Below are positions 5,190-6,886 of a stretch of DNA of 6,886 bases, in pieces. A program made the position numbers and the translations under genes. Below the pieces are notes generated by a model. The model was not told the origin of the DNA. It was given only the letters and a program-made list of their open reading frames with translations, and searched no databases. This DNA is from Actinocrinis sp046724665. Lineage in GTDB: Bacteria > Actinomycetota > Actinomycetes > Streptomycetales > Catenulisporaceae. How positions within the stretch are numbered: position 1 is the stretch's first letter; every line of letters begins with the position of its first letter. The stretch spans positions 1-6,886 of the forward strand of contig JBKOWZ010000171.1 in the NCBI GenBank assembly GCA_046724665.1, written 5' to 3'.

Positions 5190-5756
5190 ATGAGGCGCAC
5201 CAGTTTCTTCGGAGCCCTGGCCGTGATCGCGGTCGGCGCAGTGCTCGCCTTCGCGATCCAGTCGAGCCCGAGGCAGCTCGACCTGCACGTCACCGGGCTG
5301 ATCATCCTGCTGGCGGGCAGCGCGGACCTGGCGATCCGCTTCATCCTCGGCGACAGCCCGCTGCTCTCGCCGGACACCGCGGACGTGGCCGCGGTCGTCG
5401 AGCCGCTCGGCGAGCCGGTGCTCGACGTCTTCGGCAAACCGATCACACCGACGCCGGTTCGCGTGCTCCAGCCCCCGCCGCCGGAGTCGCTCGAGCTCGT
5501 CGGTCCGGCCGTGGTCGTGCCGGATGACACGCAGGAGATGGAAGTCGTCGAAGAGCGTCCGCTCGACGCCGACAAGCAGGAAGGCCCGCAGGCACCGACG
5601 CCGCCCGAGCAGGCCTGGCCGTACGAGAACCCCGGCACGCCAGACCAGGTCGTGCGCCGTCCCGGCGAGTACGAGCCGCCCGAGTCGCTCAGGCCGGTCT
5701 CGATATTGACGGGGCGTCCAGTGCGGACCCGCCGATCCCGGCGGCACGGCCGCTGA
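5190..5756 (+). CDS. Two-helix small membrane protein with proline-rich tail (DUF6458-like N-terminus)
   Basis: The ATG at 5190 is preferred over upstream in-frame ATGs because AAGGAGA (5174-5180) sits 9 bases before it. It gives 188 residues. Helix 1 is FFGALAVIAVGAVLAFAI (6-23). A short loop, QSSPRQLDLHVT, leads to helix 2 (about 36-53), which carries Asp46 and Arg50. The GAVLAFAI/LDL-V-G layout resembles the small actinobacterial two-helix proteins of the DUF6458 type, where only this part is conserved. I name that family from memory and tentatively. The remaining 135 residues are hydrophilic, rich in Pro and acidic residues (PPPP at 95-98), and end in the basic string RTRRSRRHGR. The arginines at the N-terminus suggest both ends are cytoplasmic, with the tail as a flexible interaction region. 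It is divergent from the hendecad-repeat gene, sharing a 208-base control region. Function is unknown. Confidence 0.78.
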   Translation: MRRTSFFGALAVIAVGAVLAFAIQSSPRQLDLHVTGLIILLAGSADLAIRFILGDSPLLSPDTADVAAVVEPLGEPVLDVFGKPITPTPVRVLQPPPPESLELVGPAVVVPDDTQEMEVVEERPLDADKQEGPQAPTPPEQAWPYENPGTPDQVVRRPGEYEPPESLRPVSILTGRPVRTRRSRRHGR

Positions 5757-5873
5757 GAAGGAGCGCGCACGCGCCCGGGCAAGTTGATGGCCCACCGGGG
5801 GAGGGGGGAGGGCACCCGGTAGGCCTGCTCCCGGTTAACCGGAATCCGGCAGCGCAAACGTACTGTTCGGAAT
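5757..5873. other. Convergent intergenic region with G-rich tract and palindromes
   Basis: This stretch follows the membrane-protein stop. It holds ACCGGG (5794-5799) pairing with CCCGGT (5815-5820), the purine tract G5-A-G6-A-G3 (5797-5812) and the perfect 12-bp palindrome CCGGTTAACCGG (5831-5842). The first inverted repeat or the palindrome could end transcription of the plus-strand gene. Neither is followed by a T-run. No gene is visible. Confidence 0.45.
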
Positions 5874-5915
5874 CGGCCGAAGCCGGTCGCCGCTGCTCAG
5901 GAGCGATGGCGACCG
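5874..5915 (-). terminator. Terminator of the LigD-polymerase gene, with UUCG tetraloop hairpin
   Basis: Read on the minus strand, 7 bases after the gene's stop codon, an 8-bp perfect stem forms from 5908-5915 and 5884-5891 around a 16-base loop. It is followed at once, with a two-base overlap, by CGGC-TTCG-GCCG (5885-5874), a stem capped by the very stable UUCG tetraloop. The position and stability fit a transcription terminator of the GC-rich, U-tract-free kind. Confidence 0.6.
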
Positions 5916-5921
5916 CGGCCG

Positions 5922-6866
5922 TCACCTGTGCGGCAGCGCGGGACCGCCGTTCAGGACCGGCTCGGCGACGTCGCCGCGCTCGGCGATCCGGTCGAGCGCC
6001 TCGGCCGGCTCGAAGCCCGGCTCAAGCGCCGCGGCGTCCTCGATCTCGTTCCAGGCCAGCGGCAGCGCGACGGTCGGCCGCGACCTGCCGCGCAGCGAGT
6101 AGGGCACGACCGTGGTCTTCTGGCCGTTGTTCTGGCTCCAGTCGATCAGGACCCGGCCCGGCCGCAGCGCCTTCGTCATCTGACTCACCACCAGCTCGGG
6201 GTGCTGCCGCTCCAGCGTGGTGGCGGCCCGGTGCGCGTATTCGGCGGCCCGCTTCGGCGGCGTCTCGCGGATCGGCGCGTACAGGTGCATCCCCTTGCCG
6301 CCGGAGAGTCCGGGATAGGCCGTCAAGCCGTCGTCGGCCAGCATCTCGGCCAGCAGCGCGGCGACGCGCGCGCATTCGGCCAGCCCCGCCGGGGCGCCCG
6401 GATCGAGGTCGAAGACGAGCCGGTCCGCGCCGCGGCGGGCGCCCTGCGGGCCGATCCGCCACTGCGGCACGTGCAGTTCGATCGCGGCGAGGTTCGCGGT
6501 CCAGACCAGCGCGGCGGGCTCCTCGAGCACCAGGTAGCGCACCGTCTCGCGGCCCTTCGTGCTGTGCGGGGAGTCGAGTGTCACGGTTCTGAGCCACGAC
6601 GGGGTGCCGGCCGGGGCGTTCTTGTTGAAGAAGCCCGGCTCGCCGGTGCCGTCCGGGAACCGTTTGAGCGAGACCGGCCGGCCCTCCAGGTGCGGGAGCA
6701 GCGTCGGCGCGACGCGGTGGTAGTACTCGATGACCTCGCTCTTGCTGAACCCGCTCTCCGGGAACAGGACCTTGTCGAGGTTCGACAGCCGCAACTGCCG
6801 GTCGCCCACGCGCACGAGCGCGCCCGGCGACGGCGTCGTCACGGATCCGCCAAGCCGTCGGACCAC
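5922..6866 (-). CDS. ligD: Stand-alone LigD-type polymerase/primase domain protein (NHEJ PrimPol)
   Basis: This 314-residue protein matches the polymerase domain of LigD, an archaeo-eukaryotic primase fold that fills gaps and adds ribonucleotides during non-homologous end joining. Markers in order are LSNLDKVLFPESG (27-39), EGRPVSLKRFPDG (61-73), FFNKNAP (79-85), ELHVPQWR (130-137), FDLDPG with metal ligands Asp153 and Asp155, SGGKGMHLY (188-196), and DWSQNNGQKTTVVPYSLRGR (242-261) whose Asp242 is the third carboxylate. The ligase and 3'-phosphoesterase domains of full-length LigD are absent, and the protein ends soon after the domain, so it is a complete single-domain form. In many actinobacteria such genes sit near ku or a separate ligase, which would be outside this window. 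The GTG at 6866 has no good binding site. An in-frame GTG at 6842 is equally possible. No in-frame stop occurs before the window edge, so the true start could also lie beyond it. Confidence 0.9.
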   Translation of the reverse strand: MVRRLGGSVTTPSPGALVRVGDRQLRLSNLDKVLFPESGFSKSEVIEYYHRVAPTLLPHLEGRPVSLKRFPDGTGEPGFFNKNAPAGTPSWLRTVTLDSPHSTKGRETVRYLVLEEPAALVWTANLAAIELHVPQWRIGPQGARRGADRLVFDLDPGAPAGLAECARVAALLAEMLADDGLTAYPGLSGGKGMHLYAPIRETPPKRAAEYAHRAATTLERQHPELVVSQMTKALRPGRVLIDWSQNNGQKTTVVPYSLRGRSRPTVALPLAWNEIEDAAALEPGFEPAEALDRIAERGDVAEPVLNGGPALPHR

Positions 6867-6886
6867 GGCGCCGGGTCGGGCAGCGG

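Overview
The window is very GC-rich, uses GTG as well as ATG starts, and opens with the tail of a WhiB-family iron-sulfur protein, a family essentially confined to Actinomycetota and their phages. I therefore read it as actinobacterial chromosome. The genus cannot be fixed from the sequence. I see no transposase, integrase, tRNA, rRNA, CRISPR array or phage gene.

Layout, left to right. Positions 1-149 (+) hold the 3' end of a whiB-like gene. A strong Shine-Dalgarno at 173-180 introduces a two-gene block on the + strand. The first gene is a HAD phosphatase of the beta-phosphoglucomutase type (189-983). It overlaps by ATGA a full-length glycoside hydrolase family 65 enzyme (980-3382). Together they form the classic phosphorolytic disaccharide route: the GH65 enzyme splits an alpha-linked glucose disaccharide (trehalose, maltose, kojibiose or similar) with phosphate, giving glucose and beta-glucose 1-phosphate, and the mutase turns the latter into glucose 6-phosphate. 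The pair resembles the Rv3400/Rv3401 pair of Mycobacterium tuberculosis.

After a hairpin-rich convergent junction (3400-3440) come two minus-strand genes of unknown function. One encodes a soluble all-helical, Ala/Glu/Arg-rich protein (3464-3946). The other encodes an 11-residue-repeat, LEA/YtxH-like protein with a short C-terminal hydrophobic segment (4343-4981). A roughly 400-base stretch between them has no convincing gene but holds a candidate terminator and several short palindromes. The repeat protein is divergent from a plus-strand gene (5190-5756) for a two-helix membrane protein with a long proline-rich tail. Their shared 208-base control region carries one strong inverted repeat near each start codon.

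A second convergent junction (5757-5921) contains a perfect 12-bp palindrome, a G-rich tract and a terminator with a UUCG tetraloop. It separates this gene from a minus-strand stand-alone LigD-type polymerase/primase domain (5922-6866), an enzyme of bacterial non-homologous end joining. The reading frame of that gene stays open to the window edge, so its true start may lie outside.

The carbohydrate pair is the only clear functional unit. The three middle genes look like general cell-envelope or stress-type accessory genes, but that is inference from composition. I found no convincing new defence or mobile system here. The best leads are the hendecad-repeat protein with its divergent control region and the unassigned substrate of the GH65 enzyme.
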